DNA from: Pycnococcus provasolii
Lineage: Eukaryota > Chlorophyta > Pseudoscourfieldiophyceae > Pseudoscourfieldiales
Reading direction: 5' to 3'
Assembly (NCBI GenBank): GCA_049487715.1
Contig: CP150546.1
Location: 1 to 64,000 of the forward strand
Length of the DNA stretch: 64,000 nucleotides
The number at the start of each line of letters is the position of its first letter. Position 1 is the stretch's first letter. The notes beneath the pieces are model-generated. The model had not been told where the DNA came from. It was given only the letters and a program-made list of their open reading frames with translations, and searched no databases. Positions 1-10,300 of this stretch are shown in pieces. Position numbers and translations under genes: made by a program.

Positions 1-221
1 CCTAACCCTAACCCTAACCCTAACCCTAACCCTAACCCTAACCCTAACCCTAACCCTAACCCTAACCCTAACCCTAACCCTAACCCTAACCCTAACCCTA
101 ACCCTAACCCTAACCCTAACCCTAACCCTAACCCTAACCCTAACCCTAACCCTAACCATAACCATAACCCTAACCATAACCCTAACCCTAACCCTAACCC
201 TAACCCTAACCCTAACCCTAA
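1..221. repeat. Telomere repeat array (CCCTAA)n
   Basis: About 36 tandem copies of CCCTAA run from the first base, so this is the left end of a chromosome with the C-rich strand shown. The G-strand repeat is TTAGGG. A few units between about 155 and 180 are changed to CCATAA, a typical proximal variant. The TTAGGG form differs from the TTTAGGG of land plants and many green algae. Confidence 0.97.
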
Positions 222-290
222 CCCTAGACGTAACCCTAGACGTAACCCTAGACGTAACCCTAGACGTAACCCTAGACGTAACCCTAGACC
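222..290. repeat. 12-base telomere-variant tandem array
   Basis: Five perfect copies of CCCTAGACGTAA are followed by a partial copy, directly inside the telomere. The unit looks like two telomere units with substitutions (CCCTAA with GACGTAA), so it is probably a derived telomere-proximal satellite. Confidence 0.9.
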
Positions 291-831
291 AGGCTTGCGC
301 TTGTCGCGTGGTGAAAAAAAATTCTCGCCTGCGGCGTGCGGCCGACCGTCGGCCAGCGTCGTCGCGTGCGCGCGGCTAAGGCTCAAGATGAACCGCCTTT
401 GCCGTGCTCCGCTCCTCCTTGTCCGACGGTCATTAAAAAGGCGGCGCGTGGAGCTCAGAGCCGTATGTCGGGGCTAAGGAGGGTAATGTTTAAATTTACC
501 AAGTAAGCTGCGAAAAGACAGATCATTTGGAGAGGTGAAAGTGTAGCGGGCTGCGTAGTAGCCCAACTCACTTCACCTTAAGGCCGCCAGGCTTAAGGGA
601 AGGTAAGGATAAGTAGAGAATGGTTACAGGATAGGAAAATTATAAAAGCCTTATCCTGTTCCCCTCTAGGGCTTATTTGTTCCCAGGGGAGCGTATTAGG
701 GGTTATCCCCACACACCACCCACGCGTCGTGGGAACAGCGCAAAAAGTCGTCAAAAGGACATGAAAAGAAAACCACCTCAGTAGTGAGGAAGGAAAGAAA
801 ACGTCAAGCTGCAATCTAGCTGGATTGTTGT
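291..831. other. Subtelomeric DNA without a supported gene
   Basis: No open frame here resembles a protein. The only structure seen is an imperfect hairpin at about 534-580: AGGTGAAAGTG pairs with CACTTCACCT around a perfect GGGCT/AGCCC inner stem with a 7-base loop. Confidence 0.6.
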
Positions 832-1289
832 TGACTGAAACCTATACTCTCTCTACAGACGTGTACTTGACCTTAACGGCCTTAAGTGAAGTAACGCTGG
901 AAGTGTATGTGAAGTAGTAATAACCACTGGTAGTGGCCACCACTGAGAATCAGTTTGGTCTCCCCTCTGACTACGGAAAAGGTAGACAAAGAGTAGAATG
1001 ATCGATTACAAGATAATACTCATCGGACGAGCCCATCTAGTGGCTCGCCCACAAGACGCCTCTGGGCCAACCAGAGACCTTAGGAGACACCTCTTCACCA
1101 CCGTAGAAGCGGCGATAAGGCCTTCAATCAAATCTCATCTAAATCCAACCCAATATCTTCACCAGTAGGTAAATCTGGAGCCAGGGAGCCGCCACTCCTT
1201 CACATGTCACAAACCCACGTGGCGGAACTCCGAAACCAAACTCACCTGAAAACCCTAAAGCATAACCCTAGACCTAAACCTAGATCCAA
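832..1289. repeat. LTR-like direct repeat, copy 1
   Basis: This 458-base block is nearly identical to 1353-1807. It begins TGACTG and ends ATCCA(A), so both copies have the TG...CA ends of an LTR. Differences seen are a 3-base insertion (GATAATACTC against GATACTC) and one C/T change. Its right end contains degenerate telomere-like CCCTAGACC units. Calling it an LTR is an inference from the ends and from the adjacent copia fragment. Confidence 0.85.
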
Positions 1290-1352
1290 GGCTCATGTGT
1301 TCCATTTTTCCAGGCTTGGCCACGGAGCCCTCCGTGGATAGACCCGGTTCCA

Positions 1353-1807
1353 TGACTGAAACCTATACTCTCTCTACAGACGTGTACTTGACCTTAACGG
1401 CCTTAAGTGAAGTAACGCTGGAAGTGTATGTGAAGTAGTAATAACCACTGGTAGTGGCCACCACCGAGAATCAGTTTGGTCTCCCCTCTGACTACGGAAA
1501 AGGTAGACAAAGAGTAGAATGATCGATTACAAGATACTCATCGGACGAGCCCATCTAGTGGCTCGCCCACAAGACGCCTCTGGGCCAACCAGAGACCTTA
1601 GGAGACACCTCTTCACCACCGTAGAAGCGGCGATAAGGCCTTCAATCAAATCTCATCTAAATCCAACCCAATATCTTCACCAGTAGGTAAATCTGGAGCC
1701 AGGGAGCCGCCACTCCTTCACATGTCACAAACCCACGTGGCGGAACTCCGAAACCAAACTCACCTGAAAACCCTAAAGCATAACCCTAGACCTAAACCTA
1801 GATCCAA
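1353..1807. repeat. LTR-like direct repeat, copy 2
   Basis: This is the second copy of the 455-458-base repeat, separated from the first by 63 bases. On the minus strand it lies immediately downstream of the RNase H fragment, where the 3' LTR of a copia element would be. The tandem arrangement could come from unequal recombination between LTRs or from a subtelomeric duplication. Confidence 0.85.
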
Positions 1808-2237
1808 CCCTAGATAGTAACCCTAAACCTAGAAACCCTAATCCATCAAAACCCCAAAACAGAACCTGCGAGAACCAAACGCCCTCGCTCAGTTGTTTGA
1901 TGCGTTTAGCTGACGGCTGAGTCTGAGCAGAGGCAGAATCGTGCGGAGCCCGTTTCAGTTGCTTCGGCTTCGAGCCGTGAGGCGTGTTTGACGAATCCGG
2001 GTCACCACCCCATGCAAGTCGGCGAAGAATGCGGAAGAGGTGACGAAGCTGCGTGCGCGACAGTGGCTTGGTAAGCAGATCAGCTGGGTTGTTGATACCT
2101 GGAATGTGGTGTAAGTTGAATTGGCGTGAGGAAACAAGTTCACGAAGGAACAGCAATTTAATGCGTAAGTGCTTCATATGAGAGCTGTGATATGGGTTAG
2201 TGAACACGGTTTCAGCAGTAGTGCTGTCAGTGTATAC
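1773..2237 (-). pseudogene. Ty1/copia retrotransposon RNase H remnant
   Basis: Reading leftward, the frame gives a copia-type RNase H C-terminus: an acidic TDSTTAE segment, then TNPYHSSHMKHLRIK, then FLRELV, and finally INNPADLLTKPLS, the usual end of copia polyproteins. A TAA stop lies just before the TDS segment (2238-2240), and no reverse transcriptase, integrase or gag is found upstream, so the element is truncated. The frame continues as low-value sequence into the LTR-like repeat. This is a dead fragment of a mobile element and is not expected to make a working enzyme. Confidence 0.8.
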
Positions 2238-2691
2238 TTACTGCAATTACATTACCACTACGTCCACTACTTACAACGTTAAGACGGAACGTTAGTCTTG
2301 TGACCGCCGTCACAGGGTTCCTCAGGTTTTTACTTTTTGTGGTGTAACGTTAGTTCAGTAAAGGCGGTAACTTCAGAGATGTGAAGTTGGGATCAAAAAC
2401 AAGAGGCGAGGAAAAAAAAGGGAAGAGGCTTTCAAGAGGAAACGAAGAGGTGTGCGAGAGGGCTGCCGGAGAGCTGCGAGCTCGCAAGAGCTTGCAAGGT
2501 GGCGGCCGGTATTTTGCCCGCCTTAATCAACGCGATGCCACACCGGCCTCGAACTTGCCAGTTTCTATCAATCATCTAAAGACTTTACTGTAGACTACTT
2601 GATAGTCTCGATCGTCCTTGCAGACCCAACAAGACAGACAGCGTTGTATTTATTCTTGCCTTGCAGACGACGGACGACGTTGTCTCACGAC
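2238..2691. other. Subtelomere-to-gene transition, no gene supported
   Basis: A short open frame at 2381-2593 is Lys/Arg/Glu-rich and resembles nothing known. The last 100 bases probably form the promoter and 5' leader of the MFS gene that starts at 2692. Confidence 0.5.
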
Positions 2692-4914
2692 ATGTCTCAT
2701 GGTGATGATGATGATGAAAACAACATTCCGCCGCCGCCGCCGCACGCGCGTGCGGGTTTGTCCCTGCGAACGCACGTGCGGAAAATGCAAAACTTTGACT
2801 CCGCCTTGGACGCTCTAGGCGCATACGACTCTCTCTCTCGTGGCTCATACGCCACGAGAGAGAGACCCCTCGCGCCGCGCATGCTCGAGTCGTCGGCGCG
2901 CTTGAGGTTGGCGGATGCCGTGCAGAGTGACGAGGATGCAAAGACGGCGATGATGAACGTTCTCCTTCTGGTGGTGCTCTTCGACGCCATGGGAATCTTC
3001 CTCATGACACCAGTCACTCCAAGAATCTACAACGAGGCGCCAGCCGGAACGAGTCAGTTCGCACGCGACTCAGGCGTAGGAGCGTTCGCGGGGGAGGCGA
3101 GGTCGTTCCCGCTCGGAGGCCTATCCGCGGCATTTCAGTACGGGCAAATATGCAACCAGCTTGCCGTGGCCGTTGCCAACTTCCTATCCGGCTACCTCTC
3201 CAAGGTGATTGGACGAAAGAATGCGCTGCTCGTGTACACGTTCGGCGGGGGAGTGGCATCCGTGCTTGCGTCCGCAGCCGGATGGCAAGGCTGGTCCATG
3301 TATACGTACTGGGGCATGCGCGCGCTCATGGGGCTGTTCGGAGGCAGTCAGCCAGTCGCAAACATGTACATCGCGGAGATGTACGCGGACGCCGACCCTG
3401 CCACGAAGCAAAAGAAGTTGATGGCGCCGATGCAGATGACGATCCTCGCCGTACTGCTCGGACCGCTCGTCGGAATGGCTGTCGTTGCGTCAGACCTCGT
3501 CTTCCTGCCACTCACCATCGGAGGTGCGCTCGAATTCGTCGCATGCTTTTTGGTCATGCGCAAGGTGCCACACACGATGCCGGCGCTGAAGCAGGCCAAC
3601 TTCGTGCATCCGAAGAAGAAGGACGACGACGACATCGAGGGCGGAATGAAGAAGGAATCTTTTGCAAAGGACTCGAGCATGTCAAAAGCATTCCTCGTCT
3701 GGGTCGCCGTATTTTGGGCAGCCAGGCTTGCAGATCGCGCTGCACTTGGTCAATTCCAGTACCTGCAGACTGTCGGAGTGAAGCGTTGGGGCAATGTCGC
3801 CATCGAGCTGCTTCCGGTTGTCATCGTCATCTTGAGCATTCTCGGCGTCATCATCATGCCGTACGTCATGAAGCTGAACGCCCGTGTTGGTTCCGCGTAC
3901 ACCGGCGTGATTGGACAAGGAATTGCAGGAACGATGTTTTTCGCTCTCGCCGAAATGAACAACTTCTACGCATTTTCGGGAGTCGTATTCGTCTTGCAGT
4001 GCTTCACGATGATGGCAACGGTGCTTGTCACACCAACGATCATCGCGCTTGTTCCCGCGGCGTCACGGGACATGTGGCTTGGCTATCAGACTGGTATTAC
4101 GCAGGTGATGACCGCGCTGGCACCGCTCATGGTCAACCCTGTGCTAGACAGAGAACTTAGCGGCGAGGTGGCGGGTGGAACGTTTCTCAGATTGAATGGC
4201 ATCATCTGCCTCGCGAGCGCGGCGTTGTATCTGGCGCTCACGATGAAGCTGGGTATACCCCGGAAAGTCACGCCTGAAATGAAGGAGGCGGAGGAGGCTA
4301 TGAAGGATTACGAGGAAACGGGTGAAACGCGAAACCTTACGGCGGATCAGTTCACCTCGGTGATTCGCAAGAAGATGGAGGCTGGCGAGGCGATTCCACT
4401 CGCAAAGTGGACGACGTACGAAGAAGATGTCGCTTACTACGGCCGCGGACTCGAGAAGATGAAGAAGGCGGCCCACCAGGACTTTGCCGATGGGCGCAAG
4501 CGCTTGCCCTTGCGAATTCAGACGTTTCGTGAAGCGCAGGAGGATCCCGAGAAGATGAAGAAGTACGTCGCCGCGCTGCAGACCTTGCAAGATCAAGGGT
4601 TCACGCGCTGGACAGATGAGCACAAACGCAAGATTGGCCAGTGGTTTGGTGACTACTTGGAGTCGAACGGATACATGAATCCTTCGGTGAACCAGCGTCT
4701 ATTCAAAACGGTCGTGATGAACGCATTCCCTCAGCTGGGCGATGGAAAGGCTTGCGACACGTGGGATGGGTACATCGCGAATCCGATTCCAGTTTGGCTC
4801 AAGATTGATGCGTGGATGGCTGGCCATATGAAGCTCAAAAGGATGACGGACAAGGACTTTGAGGCTTACAAAAGGTTGTGCTTGAGTACGTTGCTGCTGC
4901 CTGGTCAATCATGA
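2692..4914 (+). CDS. Major facilitator superfamily transporter with long C-terminal extension
   Basis: A predicted 740-residue membrane transporter. A Pro/Asp-rich N-terminal tail of about 85 residues precedes the first membrane helix (NVLLLVVLFDAMGIFLMTPV). The first half carries an MFS loop 2-3 motif, GYLSKVIGRKNALL, and then paired hydrophobic helices to about residue 520, with a charged central loop (KKKDDDDIEGG). The last 220 residues are hydrophilic, rich in Lys, Glu and Trp, and resemble no domain I know. The ATG at 2692 is chosen because the upstream in-frame codons lack another ATG; a later start at 2782 is possible. The family is clear but the substrate is not. The fold resembles drug/proton antiporters of the tetracycline-resistance type. 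Confidence 0.85.
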   Translation: MSHGDDDDENNIPPPPPHARAGLSLRTHVRKMQNFDSALDALGAYDSLSRGSYATRERPLAPRMLESSARLRLADAVQSDEDAKTAMMNVLLLVVLFDAMGIFLMTPVTPRIYNEAPAGTSQFARDSGVGAFAGEARSFPLGGLSAAFQYGQICNQLAVAVANFLSGYLSKVIGRKNALLVYTFGGGVASVLASAAGWQGWSMYTYWGMRALMGLFGGSQPVANMYIAEMYADADPATKQKKLMAPMQMTILAVLLGPLVGMAVVASDLVFLPLTIGGALEFVACFLVMRKVPHTMPALKQANFVHPKKKDDDDIEGGMKKESFAKDSSMSKAFLVWVAVFWAARLADRAALGQFQYLQTVGVKRWGNVAIELLPVVIVILSILGVIIMPYVMKLNARVGSAYTGVIGQGIAGTMFFALAEMNNFYAFSGVVFVLQCFTMMATVLVTPTIIALVPAASRDMWLGYQTGITQVMTALAPLMVNPVLDRELSGEVAGGTFLRLNGIICLASAALYLALTMKLGIPRKVTPEMKEAEEAMKDYEETGETRNLTADQFTSVIRKKMEAGEAIPLAKWTTYEEDVAYYGRGLEKMKKAAHQDFADGRKRLPLRIQTFREAQEDPEKMKKYVAALQTLQDQGFTRWTDEHKRKIGQWFGDYLESNGYMNPSVNQRLFKTVVMNAFPQLGDGKACDTWDGYIANPIPVWLKIDAWMAGHMKLKRMTDKDFEAYKRLCLSTLLLPGQS

Positions 4915-5590
4915 ATGCTACTCAAGGTTTGCTCCAGAAAAAAAAGAGTGTATATTACTGGCATGTAACACTATAATACATACGATCTACGATATGATAC
5001 GGTGATACCTTAACACGAAAATCACGTAACTTCACATCACCGATATATACATATATGCCCTTCCGAGGAGCAGCGCCACCCGTGCCGCGCCGCCGCCATC
5101 TTCTTCTTCTCAAACACGCAGAACGCGCCGCACGGTCGAATCCCGCCCATCTTGGAGATGACAGCTTGAAGCGCGCAAAGTGCCGACTGTTTTCCAGGTT
5201 GGCACATGGTTCCTTTTTGTTCGGTCGAGACGAGAAAAATCGGACAACCCGATTACTCCTGACTCGGGCGCGTGGAGCGGAGCGCGTCAAGGCCGATTCC
5301 CGATTTTTGCATGGCTAGAAAGAACGGCGAGCCCCCTTCAAATCCGAGCGAATTGTGAGCCCCTATCCGGCAACGAAGCGTTCGCGGGGAAGAACGTCCG
5401 TCCCTTTCCGACCGCGCGTCCCTGCCCTGCCCTGTCCAGCGAGACATCCCGTGTCACGGGCGTGCAAAAAGCCTCAACGCGCAGCAGCCGCAACTCACCT
5501 CTCTCACGTGGCGGGTGTGCTTTCGTAGGGCGTGCGGTCGCGAAATACTGCACTCATTTTCAAAGCAAAAAAGATAAATTGAACAAGTAT
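4915..5590. other. Intergenic region, no gene supported
   Basis: It holds the 3' region of the MFS gene and the 5' region of the hydrolase gene. Overlapping open frames on both strands between 4955 and 5320 are Arg-rich and mutually exclusive, typical of GC-rich chance frames. Confidence 0.5.
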
Positions 5591-7012
5591 ATGGTGCCGC
5601 GTCCGCACAATGACACGGCTTGTGGAGGTGCGATCACACCCGTCGGTCCCGTTTCGCTCTGCCGTGGTACAGCCTTGCTCGTTGTTGACGTTCAGCCTTG
5701 CTACTGGCGCGATGTCCCTGAGGTGCACGACTCTTTCCCGCAGCTTCCCAACAACATGACGCGTCTTCTTTCTGCAGCGCGGTCGCGTGGCGCAAACGTC
5801 GTGCACATCCGAGCGTCGTACGCAATGGCATTGTCCCCCTGGCTAGAACAGTTCTCAAAGCTGCACCCGGAACGCGACAAAATCGAAATCGAGCCCATGG
5901 AGGGCGAACCTTGGGCTGCACCCATCCCTGGGGAGCCGGTGATTGTCAAAGACAACTTCAACGCGTTTCTGTCCGTCACGGGCTCGGCGCCAGGTAGCGA
6001 CCTGGCAAGCATGCTGCGTTGCATGGAGGTGAACACCGTGATTGTGTGCGGGCTGATTACGAGCGTTTGCGTGAACCACACCGCGTACGGCGCAATGTTG
6101 CACGGCTTTCGCACCGCCATTGTGAGCGAGTGCTGCGGCGACCGTGGCGTCGAGAGACATCGCGCGGCGCTTTCGCTTTACGTGGGGTACCTCTTCCCCA
6201 ACGTCACGCTCGACGAGCTCGACCGGGCTGCGGAGAGGGAGGCGGATGCCTTCGCCGTGGGTCTTGATCGCGCTTGGAACAACAACAGCGCGGCGTCCGT
6301 GCCACCAGAAGCAACCGCACCTGTCCCCGTTTCCGTCTCCGTCTCCGTCCCCGTTTCCGCACCACCACGTCCTCCTAGGTACACGACAGCTGTTCCCATA
6401 CGCTCCACCACACCTCGCGACACCGACTTCCACGACAGCCTCTCTCCAGCTTGCCATCACTTCAACGCCGCCCCAATGTCCATGCCCACGGCCATCCCAC
6501 CGTACACTACAGCCACCGCAAACACCCCGCCGCCGCCGCCGCTGCCGCCGCCGACGTCGTCGACAGCCCCCAAGACGATGCCGCGCAACATGACCATCAC
6601 CAACTTGTCCACCATTGCCGCTTCGCCGCCGCAGGCGGTGCCCGGAGCACACATGCGCCAACAAACAACGTTAGCCTGGGGCGTTGACAACGACAGTTCT
6701 GGCGACGACGAATCTGACGTGTTTGGAAACGAATCTGACGTGTTTGGAACGTCGTTTGGAACGTGGCGTGGCGCCTCCGCGCTCTCTGCTGCGATGCATG
6801 AAATGCACAAGTTTGAGAGGAGGAGGAGCCGAGAAAAGAATCTGAACAGAATACGAGAGTACGGAATGACGCCTGATAGCGTGCTCATAGGACGAAGCAG
6901 TGGCGAGGATGATCGCTCACGCTCGTCGTCATCTGGCCAGCTCGCTCGAACGCCATCCAGCGAAGATGGCATGCACGACGACGACACGTTCATCGTATCT
7001 GACTTGGAATAA
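5591..7012 (+). CDS. Isochorismatase-family cysteine hydrolase with a low-complexity tail
   Basis: 473 residues from the ATG at 5591. Residues 26-210 form an isochorismatase-like alpha/beta hydrolase. The catalytic triad is visible as Asp33 (ALLVVDVQ), Lys120 (VIVKDNFNAF) and Cys160 (GLITSVCVNHTA). Family members include nicotinamidases, ureidoacrylate hydrolases and isochorismatases; the substrate cannot be told from sequence. The remaining 250 residues are Pro/Ser/Thr-rich and disordered, with a VSVSVSVPVS stretch and a tandem ESDVFGN repeat (about 6711-6745), ending in an Arg-rich segment (RRRSREKNLNRIREYG) and an acidic C-terminus. The open frame extends upstream to 5180, but that part looks non-coding. 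Such a tail is unusual for these small enzymes. Confidence 0.85.
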   Translation: MVPRPHNDTACGGAITPVGPVSLCRGTALLVVDVQPCYWRDVPEVHDSFPQLPNNMTRLLSAARSRGANVVHIRASYAMALSPWLEQFSKLHPERDKIEIEPMEGEPWAAPIPGEPVIVKDNFNAFLSVTGSAPGSDLASMLRCMEVNTVIVCGLITSVCVNHTAYGAMLHGFRTAIVSECCGDRGVERHRAALSLYVGYLFPNVTLDELDRAAEREADAFAVGLDRAWNNNSAASVPPEATAPVPVSVSVSVPVSAPPRPPRYTTAVPIRSTTPRDTDFHDSLSPACHHFNAAPMSMPTAIPPYTTATANTPPPPPLPPPTSSTAPKTMPRNMTITNLSTIAASPPQAVPGAHMRQQTTLAWGVDNDSSGDDESDVFGNESDVFGTSFGTWRGASALSAAMHEMHKFERRRSREKNLNRIREYGMTPDSVLIGRSSGEDDRSRSSSSGQLARTPSSEDGMHDDDTFIVSDLE

Positions 7013-7107
7013 AAACAATTAAAAAAATAAACACAAGTTGCAAAAAGTAGTCTAGTAACAACAAGTAAATGATTTCTTCCATCATTTTTACTCATTCACA
7101 CACTATT

Positions 7108-7222
7108 TCTCTCTCTCTCTCTCTCCCCCCCCCCCGCCCTCTCTCTCTCTCTCTCTCCCTCCCTCCCTCCCTCCCTCCCTCCCTCCCTCCCTCCCTCCCT
7201 CCCTCCCTCCCTCCCTCCCTCC
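7108..7222. repeat. Pyrimidine-rich microsatellite (CT)n / (CCCT)n
   Basis: CT dinucleotides, a C run, more CT and then about 18 CCCT units, located between the convergent hydrolase and ABCA genes. The 7013-7342 gap holds nothing else recognisable. Confidence 0.95.
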
Positions 7223-7342
7223 ATCGAATCATCAATATGTTCGTTCGTTCAGTCAATCGACTGGGTAGTCAATCGGTCGGTCGGTCGTTCCTCACGCCTT
7301 TTTTTCTTCCACATTCCATTCTCTTCCTCCTATCCATCGTCT

Positions 7343-10300
7343 CTAGTCTATGCTCCCCGTGTCAATCCCTGCGTCACGGCAAACCTTAATGAACACCTCC
7401 TCGAGCGTCAGGTTGGACACGCTCCAGTCGTCAATTTTAAGAGTCGACTTCGCACCCTCGATGGCAGAAAACGTCGCGCTCAAGTTCGCCTCGCTCAAAG
7501 GAATTTCCCACTTGCTCAGCCCACCCAGTGCGTACGTCCTTCTCGCCCCTCTTGCGAGACTTCTCATAAAATTCGAAACGGAATCCATCATTTCCGCAGG
7601 ACCCAGTATGTTCAGAATCAGAAATCCGCCGTAGCGGCTCGTCAGCTCGCGCGGACTTCCCACGCACTGCATTTTTCCACCGACGAAAATGCCCAGACGG
7701 TCGCAGAGCTCGCCAGCCTCCTCCATGCTGTGCGTCGTCAAAATCATGCACGTGTTCTTCTTCGCCGCCTTGATCACCTTCCACAGAGCCTTGCGGCTTG
7801 CCGGATCAAGGCCCGTCGAAGGCTCGTCCATGTACACCACCTTTGGCTTTCCCATCAGAGAAATGGCCACGCTCAGGCGACGCTTCATGCCACCCGAAAA
7901 TTCGCCGACGCGCTTGTTTGCAACGTTGAGCAGATTCACCGCCGCCAAACCCTCGTCCACGGCAGCCTTCAGCTCTGCACCCACGAGCTTTTTCAATCTC
8001 CCGTAAAAGTTAAGGTGCTCGGCAGCTGTCAACGTCGGCCAGAGGAGGTCGTGCTGAGGACACACGCCCATCAGCTTGTAGATGTCCGTCATCTGCAGCC
8101 CAAGCTCCATGTTCTCGACGTACGCCGTGCCAGACGTCTGCGACATCAACCCCGTGAGCATGTTGATGACCGTGCTCTTCCCCGCGCCGTTGGGGCCGAG
8201 CAAGCCGAAGCACTCCCCGCGCTCGATGGCAAGGCTCAGGCTGTCGCACGCAACCTTCGGGGGCATGCCACCCCGAGCCGGGTAGCACATGCTGATTTGC
8301 TTCATCACAATCGCGCACTCCGTGCTTCCCAAGCTCTGCGACTCCGCGTGCAACCTCGCCTCCGCGACGTCGTCAGTGTCGGCGGATTTCTGGCGATTCA
8401 GCACCTTGCCCTCGACATCCATGCCACTCGGGCCAATGCTAGAGCTCATGTCATCCGCCAACAGACTGCCGCCGCTTGGCGGCTTCAGAATGCCCATCAT
8501 GTGAAGGGGAAAGAGCCAGTGCTTCGGAACGCCTCCCCCCGTAGCGAACGTCTGGTCGACGTACAGGCTGACGAGCATGATGACAGCCGTCTCGAGCGCA
8601 AACAGACCAAGAAGCGGCGCGACGTGGCAAGAGTTGTCGCTGCTCACGATGTCCCACGTGATGCCAAATTCGTTCGTGTACACGCCGAGAAACGAGTACT
8701 GCGCAAATTCCCACAGCATGCGGTACAGTCCAAACGACGGGATGAGCTGAACAATCCAAAGCGCCGCGGAGGGGAAGTTGCCCTTCTCGTGCGACTCAAT
8801 GTACGGCGAAACTAAAAATTCTCCGAGCAGGCCCGTCGCAAGCAGAAGCACGACGCAGAACGTTGATGCCGAACGAGCATTGGAGAATATCGATGTGATC
8901 AAAACCGCGGTGGCCATCTGCACGAGGGAGAACATGAGGAAACCCATGTACATGACTCCCGAGTCGTTCATGGTGAAGAAGCTGATGTTCACCATGTGGC
9001 CAAATCCGAGCACCATCGCCGAGTACAGCATGTGCATCACCAGCCAGTATCCAAGATTAATCAGCCAGTATGCGCCATCGCCGAGACCGTGCATGCGCAT
9101 GATGACGCGAAGGCGGTTCTCCTTCTCCTGCACCATCTGCCCAGCCATGATTGGAAGCAGGATTTGAAGCAGCCACGTGTAGAACAGCGGACCCAAGAAA
9201 GTTGAAAACTCGAGGCGCAAGCTCGTTCCTTGCTTAGGCATCTCGCGCGTGTACATGTAACGGGCGGGAACGTGGTCTCCACGAATCTTCGAGCCGGAAA
9301 CGCGCTCAATCGAAGCCTTAACGAAAGAGCGCGTTGCCATGTTCTGCAATTCCGTCAAGTCGCGCCAGTACGACTGTGGTCCCACCACCCCCACCTTCTT
9401 CTTCAATAGTTGTGCCATTGTACATGATGTCTAGGTTGAACTTACCCCCCTTCGCGCTCGGATCAGCGTCGGCAAAGTCAATCGCGCCGACGTATTGGCG
9501 GATCACGCCACTGCCTCGCTTGATGGTATTGCTTTCCATCGCGCCGTATCCATAGCCGTTGTAAAGCATACGCCGCATCGCATCAAATCCTGATGTTTCG
9601 TGCACATTCTTGTCAACGCAGAGAAGTGGTCCCGTGCCCGAGTTTGTGCCAAGATCGAACAGCGCAGTCTTGAGGCTTTCGGGCAGCTTGTCGCACTTTG
9701 CGTAGTAAAAGTCCACATCGTCGCCGGAGAGCTCAATCTGGGTAAATCGCGTGATTCCACGTTCCAAAGTCGTCCCGAGCTGGCCAACCTCACTTCTGAT
9801 TGCGGACCACATCTGCGAAGATAAGCTAAACATCTGCTGAATCGACTCCATTGTCATGCCCTCGAATCTCGATTGCATGGACTTGTCATCTTCGCCATCG
9901 TCTTGATCACCATCTCCATCATTCGAGGCAAGCCTCTGCCGCCTGGTGCTTGTTTTGTTCGCCGCCGCCGCCGCCTCCTGGTCAGAACCTGTCAACTTGT
10001 TGAGCTCTTCAATCATAGCCAGCAGGGGGTTTTCGGAGTCACCACTTACGTCAGTGAGTTGTGAAGGTTCACCAAGGCCGTCGAGCAGCGATTGCTTCGC
10101 AGCGGAGCTGGCGGTGTTGCTGCTTACCAGCAAAGTCGCCGGGCAGCGCGCGGGATCATCGGCATAATGAGCCTCCTTGGTCGGATTCCGAGGGTCGCCA
10201 CTGTGCCCTTTGCCACAAGCGTTTGCGTCGAGACCGTCTGTCGCGCGGTACTGTGACTTGGGCATCTGCAGCGTGGGCTGTATCTGGTTCGGACTCTCTA

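Noticed and set aside
222-290. 12-base tandem units considered as a CRISPR-like array
   Set aside because: Units are contiguous with no spacers and lie in a eukaryotic telomere.
295-477. Small Arg/Leu-rich open frame just inside the telomere
   Set aside because: No start context, no recognisable motif and typical of chance frames in GC-rich DNA.
2381-2593. Basic 70-codon open frame upstream of the first MFS gene
   Set aside because: Composition-driven, with no homology that I can recognise and no neighbour context.
9372-9445. GTAAGT donor in the first ABCA gene considered as an intron explaining the frame break
   Set aside because: All AG acceptors tested give lengths divisible by three, so the frame would not change, and conserved NLDIMYNGTT would be lost.
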